Assembly (NCBI GenBank): GCA_030609125.1
Contig: JAUWCW010000120.1
Location: 1 to 6,369 of the forward strand
Direction: 5' to 3'
DNA length: 6,369 nucleotides
DNA from: JAUWCW01 sp030609125 [NCBI: Candidatus Rokuibacteriota bacterium]
GTDB lineage: Bacteria > JAUVQV01
Positions 1 through 6,369 of the stretch are shown here, in pieces. Under the pieces are notes generated by a model, which saw nothing but the letters and a program-made list of their open reading frames with translations, was not told the DNA's origin and did no database searches. Positions within the stretch are counted from its first letter, which is position 1, and every line of letters starts with the position of its first letter. The translations under genes were made by a program, and so were the position numbers.

Positions 1-415
1 TCTTCTCGGCGGCCGGGTGGCGGAGGAGCTCGTCTTTACCGACATCTCCACCGGCGCCCAGAACGACCTGCTGAGGGCCACCGACATCGCCCGCAGCATG
101 GTCACCGAGTACGGCATGAGCGACAGGCTGGGCCTGGTCACGTACATCAGGGAGCAGCAGGCGATCTTTCTTCCCACCGGCGCCCCGCCGCCGCCCGCGG
201 AGTACAGCGAGGAGACGGCGCAGGTGATAGACGCCGAGGTGTCCCGGATCGTTGCCGAGACACAGGGGCGGGTGAGGAAGATCCTGGGGGAGAAGAGGCA
301 GGAGCTCGAAGCCGTCGCCGGGGCTCTCCTCGAGAAGGAGAGCATCACCGGCGAGGAGCTGCGGGAGCTGCTGGGGCAAAGGGAAAGCCTTGACAGCGGC
401 TCCCCGAACCAATAA
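1..415 (+). CDS. ftsH: FtsH ATP-dependent zinc metalloprotease, C-terminal part (5' end outside window)
   Basis: This is the C-terminal part of the membrane-anchored AAA+ protease that degrades misfolded membrane proteins and some regulators. The reading frame is open from base 2 and runs to TAA at 413-415. It begins with LLGGRVAEELVF and continues with ISTGAQNDLLRATDIARSMVTEYGMSDRLG, a hallmark stretch of the M41 peptidase domain. The Asp of the GAQND motif (codon 65-67) matches the third zinc ligand of FtsH. The HEXXH site, AAA domain and membrane segments lie upstream, outside the window. The GTG at 17 is an internal Val codon, not a start. A proline-rich stretch (TGAPPPPAEY) precedes the helical end (EETAQVIDAEV..., ending SGSPNQ), which is fairly short for the family. 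The last codons also hold the trp promoter, and no terminator is seen between the stop and the trp leader, so ftsH transcripts may run into the attenuator. Identity is secure. Confidence 0.95.
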   Translation, partial: LLGGRVAEELVFTDISTGAQNDLLRATDIARSMVTEYGMSDRLGLVTYIREQQAIFLPTGAPPPPAEYSEETAQVIDAEVSRIVAETQGRVRKILGEKRQELEAVAGALLEKESITGEELRELLGQRESLDSGSPNQ

Positions 416-418
416 AAT
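390..418 (+). promoter_or_regulatory. Predicted sigma70-type trp operon promoter
   Basis: A perfect -35 hexamer TTGACA (390-395) is followed after 17 bp by TAAAAT (413-418), one mismatch from the -10 consensus TATAAT. The whole promoter lies in the 3' end of ftsH, and the -10 box contains the ftsH stop codon TAA. Normal spacing puts the transcription start near 424-426, directly before the leader peptide ATG at 429. Position ahead of the leader peptide and attenuator supports a role as the operon promoter. No TrpR-type palindromic operator was recognised around it. The start site itself is inferred. Confidence 0.8.
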
Positions 419-428
419 AACCCCCGTT

Positions 429-497
429 ATGGAGATACGGCACACTCACAATTCCCGGAGCGCAGTTCTCTGGTCCTGGTCCTGGCGGTGCGCCTGA
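429..497 (+). CDS. trpL: trp operon leader peptide (attenuation sensor)
   Basis: This is a 22-codon ORF, ATG at 429 to TGA at 495-497. Its second half reads V-L-W-S-W-S-W-R-C-A: three Trp codons (TGG at 471, 477 and 483) alternating with Ser TCC codons. Three tryptophans in 22 residues, between a strong promoter and a terminator hairpin and upstream of trpE, is the signature of a trp attenuator leader. A ribosome starved of Trp-tRNA would stall here and leave the antiterminator strand (492-508) free; a ribosome reaching the stop codon would cover it. There is no other ATG, GTG or TTG in frame, so the start is unambiguous. However, the bases before it (AACCCCCGTT) show no SD, and the predicted transcript begins only a few nt upstream, pointing to leaderless initiation. 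The peptide is too short for ordinary gene finding and probably has no function after synthesis. Confidence 0.82.
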   Translation: MEIRHTHNSRSAVLWSWSWRCA

Positions 498-503
498 GGC
501 CGG
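476..503 (+). promoter_or_regulatory. Attenuator 1:2 hairpin (over the Trp codons)
   Basis: Bases 484-487 (GGCG) pair with 491-494 (CGCC) around a 3-nt loop. After a small internal loop, 476-481 pair with 498-503, using G-U wobbles at 477/502 and 480/499. The 5' strand contains the second and third Trp codons of the leader peptide. This is the expected position of the hairpin that competes with the antiterminator in a trp-type attenuator. The outer helix is weaker than the other two structures and was found by eye. Confidence 0.55.
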
Positions 504-559
504 CCCGTATCCCACAACACTGAAATAACAGAGCAAAGAGCCACGGGGAGGCCGAAGGC
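492..559 (+). promoter_or_regulatory. Attenuator 2:3 antiterminator helix
   Basis: Three colinear helices separated by symmetric 2x2 internal loops join 492-508 to 543-559. GCCT (492-495) pairs with AGGC (556-559), GGCC (498-501) with GGCC (550-553), and CCCGT (504-508) with ACGGG (543-547), giving 13 Watson-Crick pairs. One internal loop is a GA/GA tandem mismatch (496-497 with 554-555), which can form stable sheared pairs. The helix uses bases of both the outer and inner stems of the terminator, so the two structures exclude each other. It also overlaps the stop codon of the leader peptide, so a ribosome finishing the peptide would block it. Confidence 0.7.
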
Positions 560-586
560 GGCCGGTTCCGTGGCTTTTCGTCTTTT
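536..586 (+). terminator. trp attenuator: rho-independent terminator
   Basis: The outer stem AAGAGCCACGG (536-546) pairs with CCGTGGCTTTT (568-578), with one G-U pair. An inner stem GGCCG (550-554) pairs with CGGCC (559-563) across an AAGG loop. The 3' arm runs directly into a T-rich tail (TTTTCGTCTTTT, 575-586). It lies between the leader peptide and trpE, 68 bp before the trpE start, where a trp attenuator terminator is expected. It could also stop transcripts running in from ftsH. Confidence 0.82.
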
Positions 587-653
587 CCCATGCTCAGCCG
601 AACCGGACCGCCGACGGTTTTTCCTCCGCAGGCCCGGAAAGGAGACGGAAAAC

Positions 654-2126
654 ATGTACTACCCGACCAAGGAGGCATTCAGGAAGAAATGCCGCCAGGG
701 GAATCTCATCCCCGTTGCCGCCGAGATCATGGCGGACCTGGAGACCCCTGTCTCGGCTTTTCTGAAACTCAACAGCCGGCCCTCCACATTCCTGCTGGAA
801 AGCGTCGAGGGTGAGACCGGCCACGGCCGCTACTCCTTCCTCGGCACCGGACCGAGGACCCTCTTTCGCGCAACGGGCAAGAGGGGGGAATTCTTCCGGG
901 ACGGCGTCTGGAAGGGGGACGAGATATCAGATCCCCTCATCCTTCTCGAGGAGGAGATGTCGCGCTACACCTTCGTCCCCGACGACCGGCTTCCGCCCTT
1001 CACCGGCGGGGCGGTGGGCTACCTCTCCTACGACGCGGTGCGGCACTACGAGCGTCTCCCCGACAGTCTCGGGGACGACCTGGGGCTGCCGGAGATGTAC
1101 TTCATGCTCACCGACACGCTCCTCGCCTTCGACCGGCAGACCCACAAGATCACCGTCATCGCCCTGGCGGAAGTCGACGGCAACCCGGACCAGGCCTACA
1201 GCCGGGCCGTGGCGAGGATCAACGAGATCATCGAGGCCCTGAGGCGTCCCGTCACGCAGGAGCAGGTCGGCTACCTCGGCCGGGGCGGCGGCTCCCGCGG
1301 GTTTCGCAGCAAGGTCTCTCAGGGCCGCTATCAGAAGATGGTGGAGCGCGCCCTGGAGTACATCCGCGCCGGCGATATCCTTCAGGGGGTCCTCTCCCTG
1401 CGGTTCGAGGCGCCCCTCTACGCCGACCCCTTCCAGGTCTACCGGGCCCTCAGGGTGCTCAACCCCTCCCCGTACATGTTCTACCTGAAGTTCGACGACT
1501 TCCACATTGCCGGCTCCTCGCCGGAGCTGATGGTGAAGAAGCTCGGCGACGAGGCGACGGTCCACCCCATCGCCGGCACCCGCCCGCGGGGCGCGGACAG
1601 CGCGGAGGATCGCGCCCTGGAGAAGGAGCTGCTGGGCGACGAGAAAGAGAACGCCGAGCACGTCATGCTCGTCGACCTGGGGCGCAACGACCTGGGCCGG
1701 GTCTGCGAGCCCGGGACGATAACCATCCCCGAGTACAAGCAGATCGACCGCTACTCCCACGTGATGCACATGGTTTCAACCGTCAAGGGAAAGCTCAAAG
1801 AGGGCAAGACGGCCTTCGACCTCATCCGGGCCACCTTTCCGGCGGGCACCGTCACCGGCGCTCCCAAGGTGAGAGCCATGGAGATCATCGAGGAGCTCGA
1901 GGCGCAGCGCCGGGGGATCTACTCCGGCATGGTGGGCTACTTCGACTACTCCGGCAATTTCGACTCGGCCATCACCATCCGAACGGTCGTCGCCCGGGAG
2001 GGGAGGGCCTACATCCAGGCCGGGGCGGGCGTCGTGGCCGACTCCGAGCCGGAGCGGGAATACCAGGAATGCAGGCACAAGGCGCAGGCCCTCTTCCGGG
2101 CCGTCGAAATGGCGCAGGGAGGGTGA
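654..2126 (+). CDS. trpE: Anthranilate synthase component I
   Basis: TrpE forms anthranilate from chorismate with ammonia delivered by the TrpG glutaminase. ATG 654 is chosen because AAAGGAGA lies about 9 nt upstream and MYYPTKEAF matches usual TrpE N-termini. An in-frame GTG at 570 lies in the terminator's 3' arm and would add 28 unrelated residues. The product is 490 aa, normal for the family. Motifs seen: LLES (residues 47-50) and NPSPYM (270-275), both linked to the tryptophan feedback site; PIAGTRPRG (305-313); [13 protein letters not shown] with a conserved His at 336; [11 protein letters not shown] (395-405); YSGMVGY (423-429). These are chorismate-binding enzyme motifs, and the full N-terminal domain plus LLES favours TrpE over PabB or isochorismate synthase. 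The usual QVVLSQRF-like segment reads QGVLSLRF here. The trpG moiety begins 4 bp after the stop, implying coupled translation. Confidence 0.96.
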   Translation: MYYPTKEAFRKKCRQGNLIPVAAEIMADLETPVSAFLKLNSRPSTFLLESVEGETGHGRYSFLGTGPRTLFRATGKRGEFFRDGVWKGDEISDPLILLEEEMSRYTFVPDDRLPPFTGGAVGYLSYDAVRHYERLPDSLGDDLGLPEMYFMLTDTLLAFDRQTHKITVIALAEVDGNPDQAYSRAVARINEIIEALRRPVTQEQVGYLGRGGGSRGFRSKVSQGRYQKMVERALEYIRAGDILQGVLSLRFEAPLYADPFQVYRALRVLNPSPYMFYLKFDDFHIAGSSPELMVKKLGDEATVHPIAGTRPRGADSAEDRALEKELLGDEKENAEHVMLVDLGRNDLGRVCEPGTITIPEYKQIDRYSHVMHMVSTVKGKLKEGKTAFDLIRATFPAGTVTGAPKVRAMEIIEELEAQRRGIYSGMVGYFDYSGNFDSAITIRTVVAREGRAYIQAGAGVVADSEPEREYQECRHKAQALFRAVEMAQGG

Positions 2127-2130
2127 TGAG

Positions 2131-3717
2131 ATGATACTGCTCATAGACAACTATGATTCCTTCACCTACAACCTCTACCAGTATCTCGAGGAACTGGGCC
2201 GGGAAGTGGCGGTCTACCGCAACGACGCCCTCGGTCTCGACACCGTCCGGGCCCTCAAGCCGGAGGCGATCGTCATCTCCCCCGGCCCGGGCATCCCGGA
2301 CCAGGCGGGCATCAGTCTCGACGTGATCCGGGAGTTCGGCGGCGAGATACCGATCCTCGGCGTCTGTCTCGGCATGCAGTGCATCGGCCAGGTCTACGGC
2401 GGCGCCATCGTCCGGGCCGACAATCTCATGCACGGCAAGGCCTCGATGATACGCCACGACGGCAAGACGATCTTTTCCGGCCTCGAGTCTCCCCTCGAGG
2501 TCGGCCGGTACCACTCCCTCGTCCTGGACCCCGATACCGTTCCGGACTGCCTCGAGATCTCCGCCACGTCCGACGACGGCGAGATCATGGCCCTGCGGCA
2601 CAAGGAACTTCCCGTCGAGGGCGTGCAGTTTCACCCCGAGTCCATCCTCACGCCCCAGGGCCGCACGCTCCTGCACAACTTCATCTCCGGCAGGGAGTCG
2701 GGAATGAAGATCAAGGAGGGGATAGGCGCCGTCATCTCCGGGAAGGACCTGAGCGAGGGGGAGGCGGAGGACATGATGCGCAGCATAATGTCCGGCCTTG
2801 CCACGCCGGCCCAGATAGCGGCCTTTCTCACGGGCCTGAGGCTCAAGGGCGAGACGGTGGAGGAGATCACCGGCTTCGCCCGGCTCATGCGCAGGAAGGT
2901 GACGAAGATCAAGCCTCCCGAGGGGATGCTGGTCGACACCTGCGGCACGGGGGGGGACCAATCGGGGTCCTTCAACATCTCCACCGCCGCCGCCTTCGTC
3001 GCCGCCGGGGCCGGGGTGAGAGTGGCCAAGCACGGCAACCGCTCCGTCTCCTCCAAGTGCGGCAGCGCCGACGTCCTGGCGGCGGCGGGCGTGAACATCA
3101 TGGCGCCGCCTCCCGTGGTTGAGAAGGCCCTGCGGGAAATCGGCATCGCCTTCTTTTTCGCGCCGCTCTTTCATCCCGCCATGAAGCACGCCATCGGGCC
3201 GCGGCGGGAGATCGGCATCCGCACGGTCTTCAACATTCTTGGACCCCTCTCGAACCCCGTCGGCGCCCACGCGCAGGTGCTGGGGGTCTACGACCCTGAT
3301 CTGACGGAGACCATGGCCCGCGTTCTCGGTGAGCTTGGCTCCGACTCGGCCTACGTCGTTCACGGCCTGGACGGCCTGGACGAGATCACCCTGACGACGA
3401 AGACGAAGATATCGTCCCTGAAAGACGGCAAGGTCGAGACTTTTTATCTTGCGCCGGAGGATCTCGGTCTCGAGCCCTGTGAGCCCGAAGCGCTCCTGGG
3501 GGGGGCGGCCAGAGAGAACGCCGAGACGATGAGAAGGATCTTCTCCGGGGAAAAGGGGCCCGTTCGAGACGTGGTTCTCCTCAACGCCGCAGCCACCCTT
3601 GTCGTCGCCGGCGAGGCGGCGGACCTGAAGGAAGGACTGGAGAGCGCCGCCCGCTCCGTCGAATCCGGAGCGGCCATGGAGAAGCTCGATGCGCTGGTGC
3701 GGGTCACGAATGAGTAG
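2131..3717 (+). CDS. trpGD: Fused anthranilate synthase glutaminase / anthranilate phosphoribosyltransferase
   Basis: This is a bifunctional 528-aa protein. Residues 1 to about 190 are a class I glutamine amidotransferase (TrpG) that releases ammonia for TrpE: N-terminus [15 protein letters not shown], oxyanion-loop PGPG (51-54), and triad C79 (GVCLGMQ), H168 and E170 (QFHPES). Residues from about 192 are TrpD, which joins anthranilate to [12 protein letters not shown] (269-276), KHGNRSVSS (from K300), GPLSNPVG, and the metal-binding pair D417-E418 (GLDEIT). There is no stop between the halves; the linker is only SGRESG. TrpG usually has CLGHQ where this protein has CLGMQ. An SD-like GGGAG and ATG (2704) remain at the junction, so separate TrpD synthesis is possible. 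TrpG-TrpD fusions are known in enterobacteria and Thermotoga. The start ATG follows the trpE stop by 4 bp, with GGGAGGG (2117-2123) as SD overlapping the trpE end. Confidence 0.96.
   Translation: MILLIDNYDSFTYNLYQYLEELGREVAVYRNDALGLDTVRALKPEAIVISPGPGIPDQAGISLDVIREFGGEIPILGVCLGMQCIGQVYGGAIVRADNLMHGKASMIRHDGKTIFSGLESPLEVGRYHSLVLDPDTVPDCLEISATSDDGEIMALRHKELPVEGVQFHPESILTPQGRTLLHNFISGRESGMKIKEGIGAVISGKDLSEGEAEDMMRSIMSGLATPAQIAAFLTGLRLKGETVEEITGFARLMRRKVTKIKPPEGMLVDTCGTGGDQSGSFNISTAAAFVAAGAGVRVAKHGNRSVSSKCGSADVLAAAGVNIMAPPPVVEKALREIGIAFFFAPLFHPAMKHAIGPRREIGIRTVFNILGPLSNPVGAHAQVLGVYDPDLTETMARVLGELGSDSAYVVHGLDGLDEITLTTKTKISSLKDGKVETFYLAPEDLGLEPCEPEALLGGAARENAETMRRIFSGEKGPVRDVVLLNAAATLVVAGEAADLKEGLESAARSVESGAAMEKLDALVRVTNE
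2693..2706 (+). promoter_or_regulatory. Possible internal ribosome binding site and start for TrpD
   Basis: GGGAG (2693-2697) lies 6 nt before an in-frame ATG (2704-2706) exactly where the TrpD domain begins ([13 protein letters not shown]). This looks like a retained start site from a formerly separate trpD. Whether it is used cannot be told from the sequence. Confidence 0.4.
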
Positions 3718-3752
3718 GCGGACGCCTCACCTCGGGCCTCTTTCCGGTTGCT

Positions 3753-3837
3753 CCCTCTCCCCTGATGGGAGAGGGCAGAGCCTGTCCTGAGCACTTCGGC
3801 TTTGCTCAGCACAGGCTCCGCCGAAGGAGTGAGGGGG
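3753..3837 (+). repeat. Palindromic intergenic repeat, copy A, apparently split by a second element
   Basis: CCCTCTCCC (3753-3761) and GGGAGAGGG (3767-3775) form a perfect 9-bp stem with loop CTGAT. The related copy at the trpC-trpF junction has GGGAGAGGG, then TAG, then GGTGAGGGG. Here GGGAGAGGG is followed by about 50 bp of other hairpin sequence before GTGAGGGGG resumes (3829-3837). The simplest reading is an insertion inside the repeat. It fills much of the 133-bp trpGD-trpC gap; the rest (3718-3752) shows nothing recognisable. Confidence 0.6.
3778..3818 (+). repeat. Long hairpin element nested in copy A
   Basis: The arms 3778-3793 and 3803-3818 are inverted repeats of 16 nt with one C-C mismatch (GAGCCTGT-C-CTGAGCA against TGCTCAG-C-ACAGGCTC). 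The loop contains CTTCGG. The loop segment CTTCGGC (3794-3800) is also complementary to GCCGAAG just downstream (3820-3826). No T-tract follows, so this is not a typical terminator. It could slow or stabilise the mRNA between trpGD and trpC, but it is more simply a dispersed palindromic repeat. Confidence 0.6.
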
Positions 3838-3850
3838 ACACGATAGACGC

Positions 3851-4693
3851 ATGAAACACACGTCGCTGACGGACTTTCTCGAGCGTATGCGCGCTCTCAA
3901 GGAAGAGGAGGTGCGCCTGCGCCTGGCGCGGCGCTCCGCCGCCGGGATGGAGAAACTGGCGGCGGAAAAGAAGGCCCCGCCCGACTTCACCGCCGCCCTT
4001 CAGCTGCCGTCGGGAGGGAAAGTCCGGCTCATCGCGGAGATGAAGAGGGCGTCCCCCTCGGCGGGAGTCATCAGGGAGGGCTTCGAGCCCCTCTACCTCG
4101 CGCGCAAGGTCGTCCAGGCCGGGGCATCGGCCGTGTCGGTCCTCACCGAGGAGAAGTTCTTCCAAGGCTCCCTCCAGGACCTGGCCCGGGTGGCGGCGGG
4201 CGTGCCGGCGCCGGTGATGCGCAAGGACTTCATCGTCGACACCTATCAGCTCCTCGAGGCGCGCGTGGCGGGGGCCGCGGCCTGTCTGCTCATCGTGGCC
4301 ATGGTTTCGCCGGCCGAACTCCGCCGTCTCATGAAAGACACCGCCGATCTCGGCATGGCCGCACTCGTCGAGACCCACGACCGCCGCGACGTGGAGACCG
4401 CCCTCGAAGCGGGCGCGCGCATCATCGGCATCAACAACCGCAATCTCAAGACCCTCCGGGTCGACACGGGCACCACCCTGGAGCTGAAAGAGCTCATACC
4501 CGGCGACAGGGTGATCGTGAGCGAGAGCGGGTACAGGAGCCGCGCCGACCTGCGGGTCCTCGAGGAGGCGGGGGTCCAGGCCGTTCTCATCGGGGAGGGG
4601 ATCATGCGCGCGGACGACGTGGGCGAAAAAGTGCGGGAACTCCTGGGAGAAGGACCGGGCAGACGCCCCCTCTCCCCCGAGGGGAGAGGGTAG
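3851..4693 (+). CDS. trpC: Indole-3-glycerol phosphate synthase
   Basis: TrpC closes the indole ring, converting carboxyphenylamino-deoxyribulose phosphate to indole-3-glycerol phosphate with loss of CO2 and water. The 280-aa (beta/alpha)8 barrel has IAEMKRASPSAG (E63, K65, SPS phosphate loop), MRKDF with catalytic K125, E174 in VETHD, NNRN (195-198), and SESGY (E225, S226). It ends in LIGEGIMRADDVGEKVRELLG, near the usual family end. The last 14 or so residues (EGPGRRPLSPEGRG) are extra: they are encoded partly by a palindromic repeat that also provides the stop codon TAG. ATG 3851 is the start, since the frame has a stop at 3830-3832. The only SD-like sequence, GAGGGGG (3831-3837), is rather far (13 nt) and belongs to the upstream repeat, so initiation may be modest. 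Confidence 0.95.
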   Translation: MKHTSLTDFLERMRALKEEEVRLRLARRSAAGMEKLAAEKKAPPDFTAALQLPSGGKVRLIAEMKRASPSAGVIREGFEPLYLARKVVQAGASAVSVLTEEKFFQGSLQDLARVAAGVPAPVMRKDFIVDTYQLLEARVAGAAACLLIVAMVSPAELRRLMKDTADLGMAALVETHDRRDVETALEAGARIIGINNRNLKTLRVDTGTTLELKELIPGDRVIVSESGYRSRADLRVLEEAGVQAVLIGEGIMRADDVGEKVRELLGEGPGRRPLSPEGRG

Positions 4694-4702
4694 GGTGAGG
4701 GG
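4668..4702 (+). repeat. Palindromic repeat, copy B, spanning the trpC end and trpF start
   Basis: CCCTCTCCCC (4668-4677) and GGGGAGAGGG (4681-4690) form a perfect 10-bp stem with a CGA loop, followed by TAGGGTGAGGGG. It shares the stem and the GTGAGGGG tail with copy A in the trpGD-trpC gap. The element encodes the PLSPEGRG tail of TrpC, the trpC stop, and the SD and GTG start of trpF. The trpF SD (GGGGAG, 4681-4686) lies in the 3' arm of the stem. Confidence 0.75.
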
Positions 4703-5315
4703 CTACAGGGCAAGGATAAAGATCTGCGGTTTGACGGACCCCGTCGACGCGGGGGTCGCGGTGGATCTGGGAGCGGACCTGCTGGGGTTCGTCTTTGCCC
4801 CCGGCCCCCGGCAGCTGCCGGTGGAGGAGGCCTTCAGGTTCTGGATGAGCCTCCCCCGGGGCGTGCCGAAAATCGGCGTCTTCAAGGACCAGCGGGAGGA
4901 GCAGGTGCGGAGCGTTCTCTCCGCTCTTTCCCTCGACTATCTTCAGTTTCATGGAAACGAGAGCCCGGAGTTCTGCCGCTCCTTCGGCCTCCCGGTGATC
5001 AGGGCCTGTTCGGCCAGGAGCGTGGAGGACCTGAAATTTCTCGATGGGTGGGGTTTTGCCGACCTTTTCCTCGTGGACCTGCCCAAGGAGGATGCCGGGG
5101 GGGTCCTGCCCCGCGATGTGGCCGAGGCGGCGGCGCACCTGGCGAAACCTACCCTCCTGGCGGGGGGGCTCGATCCGGAGAACGTGGGGGACCTGGTGCG
5201 GAGCGTGCGCCCTTACGGCGTCGACGTGGCCCGCGGGGTTGAGAGGGAACCGGGCAAGAAGGACCTTGGGAAGATGCGCCTCTTCATCGAGCGGGCGCGT
5301 GGAGTGGTAGAGTGA
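4695..5315 (+). CDS. trpF: Phosphoribosylanthranilate isomerase
   Basis: TrpF performs the Amadori rearrangement of phosphoribosylanthranilate, the step between TrpD and TrpC. The 206-aa barrel has the usual length. The catalytic Cys is C11 in RIKICGLTD, the general acid is most likely D128 in LFLVDLPKE, and QFHGNE and LLAGGLDPENV are typical. GTG 4695 is the only plausible start: no ATG precedes the KICGLT motif, and GGGGAG lies 8 nt upstream. It begins 1 bp after the trpC stop, so translation is probably coupled. Several normally conserved spots differ: DVARGVE instead of DVSSGVE, GGVLPRD where many members have GGTG plus an FDW-like stretch, and FAPGPRQLP instead of FAPxSPRYV. The frame is intact, so divergence rather than decay is the likely reading. 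Confidence 0.93.
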   Translation: MRGYRARIKICGLTDPVDAGVAVDLGADLLGFVFAPGPRQLPVEEAFRFWMSLPRGVPKIGVFKDQREEQVRSVLSALSLDYLQFHGNESPEFCRSFGLPVIRACSARSVEDLKFLDGWGFADLFLVDLPKEDAGGVLPRDVAEAAAHLAKPTLLAGGLDPENVGDLVRSVRPYGVDVARGVEREPGKKDLGKMRLFIERARGVVE

Positions 5316-5316
5316 G

Positions 5317-5370
5317 GGCTGTCATCCCGAGTGCTTCGGCTGTCATCCCGAGTGAAACGAGGGATCTGAC
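5317..5370 (+). repeat. Partly duplicated ATCCCGAGTG-type repeat in the trpF-trpB gap
   Basis: GGCTGTCATCCCGAGTG occurs twice in direct orientation (5317-5333 and 5338-5354), offset by 21 bp. The second copy continues into an inverted arm: GTCATCCC (5342-5349) can pair with GGGATCTGAC (5361-5370) through a 2-nt bulge. The first copy appears truncated. The element occupies most of the 78-bp gap; the trpB SD GAGGG (5381-5385) lies outside it. No T-tract follows, so it is not an obvious terminator. Confidence 0.65.
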
Positions 5371-5393
5371 GGGAACGATCGAGGGTTGAAACC

Positions 5394-6369
<976 letters not shown>

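Noticed and set aside
424-440. Imperfect palindrome CCGT...ACGG near the transcription start as a possible repressor operator
   Set aside because: Four matched bases per side is chance level, and it does not resemble the TrpR operator.
601-622. Second small hairpin with T-run (AACCG/CGGTT then TTTTT) between attenuator and trpE
   Set aside because: Only 5 bp with a 9-nt loop; too weak to call a terminator.
570-653. Upstream GTG start for trpE
   Set aside because: It lies in the terminator's 3' arm, adds Arg/Pro-rich residues unlike TrpE, and ATG 654 has a good SD.
416-653. T-box riboswitch or TRAP binding site as trp control
   Set aside because: No T-box bulge sequence or specifier hairpin and no GAG/UAG repeat series; the leader peptide with Trp codons explains the region.
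927-1769. Minus-strand open frame of 280 codons inside trpE
   Set aside because: Antisense shadow of a conserved gene in GC-rich DNA; no recognisable motif.
1972-3363. Long minus-strand open frame of 463 codons antisense to trpE/trpGD
   Set aside because: Its composition (Gly/Arg/Asp/His-rich, low complexity) is what the reverse strand of GC-rich coding DNA gives, and it lies across two clearly conserved genes.

Overview
The window carries the 3' end of ftsH followed by a nearly complete tryptophan biosynthesis operon, all on the + strand: ftsH (partial), then trp promoter, trp leader peptide and attenuator, then trpE, trpGD (fused), trpC, trpF and trpB (cut by the window end). DNA is strongly GC-rich, with G/C-rich third positions and SD-type ribosome binding sites before most genes. 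The gene order E-GD-C-F-B, with trpA presumably just beyond the window, and the style of the intergenic repeats suggest a GC-rich Gram-negative such as a Desulfobacterota (Deltaproteobacteria)-like organism. That placement is an inference; no taxonomic marker gene is complete here.

Control region (390-653). A near-consensus sigma70-type promoter (TTGACA, 17 bp, TAAAAT) sits inside the last codons of ftsH, and its -10 box overlaps the ftsH stop. A 22-codon leader ORF (429-497) follows, ending in a W-S-W-S-W run, a tryptophan sensor. Downstream are mutually exclusive RNA helices: a hairpin over the Trp codons (476-503), a long antiterminator (492-508 with 543-559), and a rho-independent terminator (536-578 plus T-rich tail). 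Together they form a full ribosome-mediated trp attenuator. The only in-frame start of the leader ORF lies about 3-5 nt from the predicted transcription start and has no SD, so the leader peptide may be translated from a leaderless transcript.

Structural genes (654-6369). TrpE with the TrpG half of TrpGD converts chorismate to anthranilate. The TrpD half adds phosphoribosyl, TrpF isomerises, TrpC closes the indole ring, and TrpB (with TrpA) makes tryptophan. trpE and trpGD are 4 bp apart; trpC and trpF are 1 bp apart. TrpE keeps the LLES and NPSPYM motifs associated with tryptophan feedback inhibition, so the pathway looks controlled at both RNA and enzyme level.

Repeats. Three junctions carry palindromic repeat elements. 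A CCCTCTCCC/GGGAGAGGG hairpin element occurs in the trpGD-trpC gap, where a second hairpin element appears inserted in it. It occurs again at the trpC-trpF junction, where it encodes the tail of TrpC and supplies the SD and GTG start of trpF. An unrelated ATCCCGAGTG-type element, partly duplicated, fills the trpF-trpB gap. No CRISPR, tRNA, rRNA, IS transposase or novel multi-gene system is visible.
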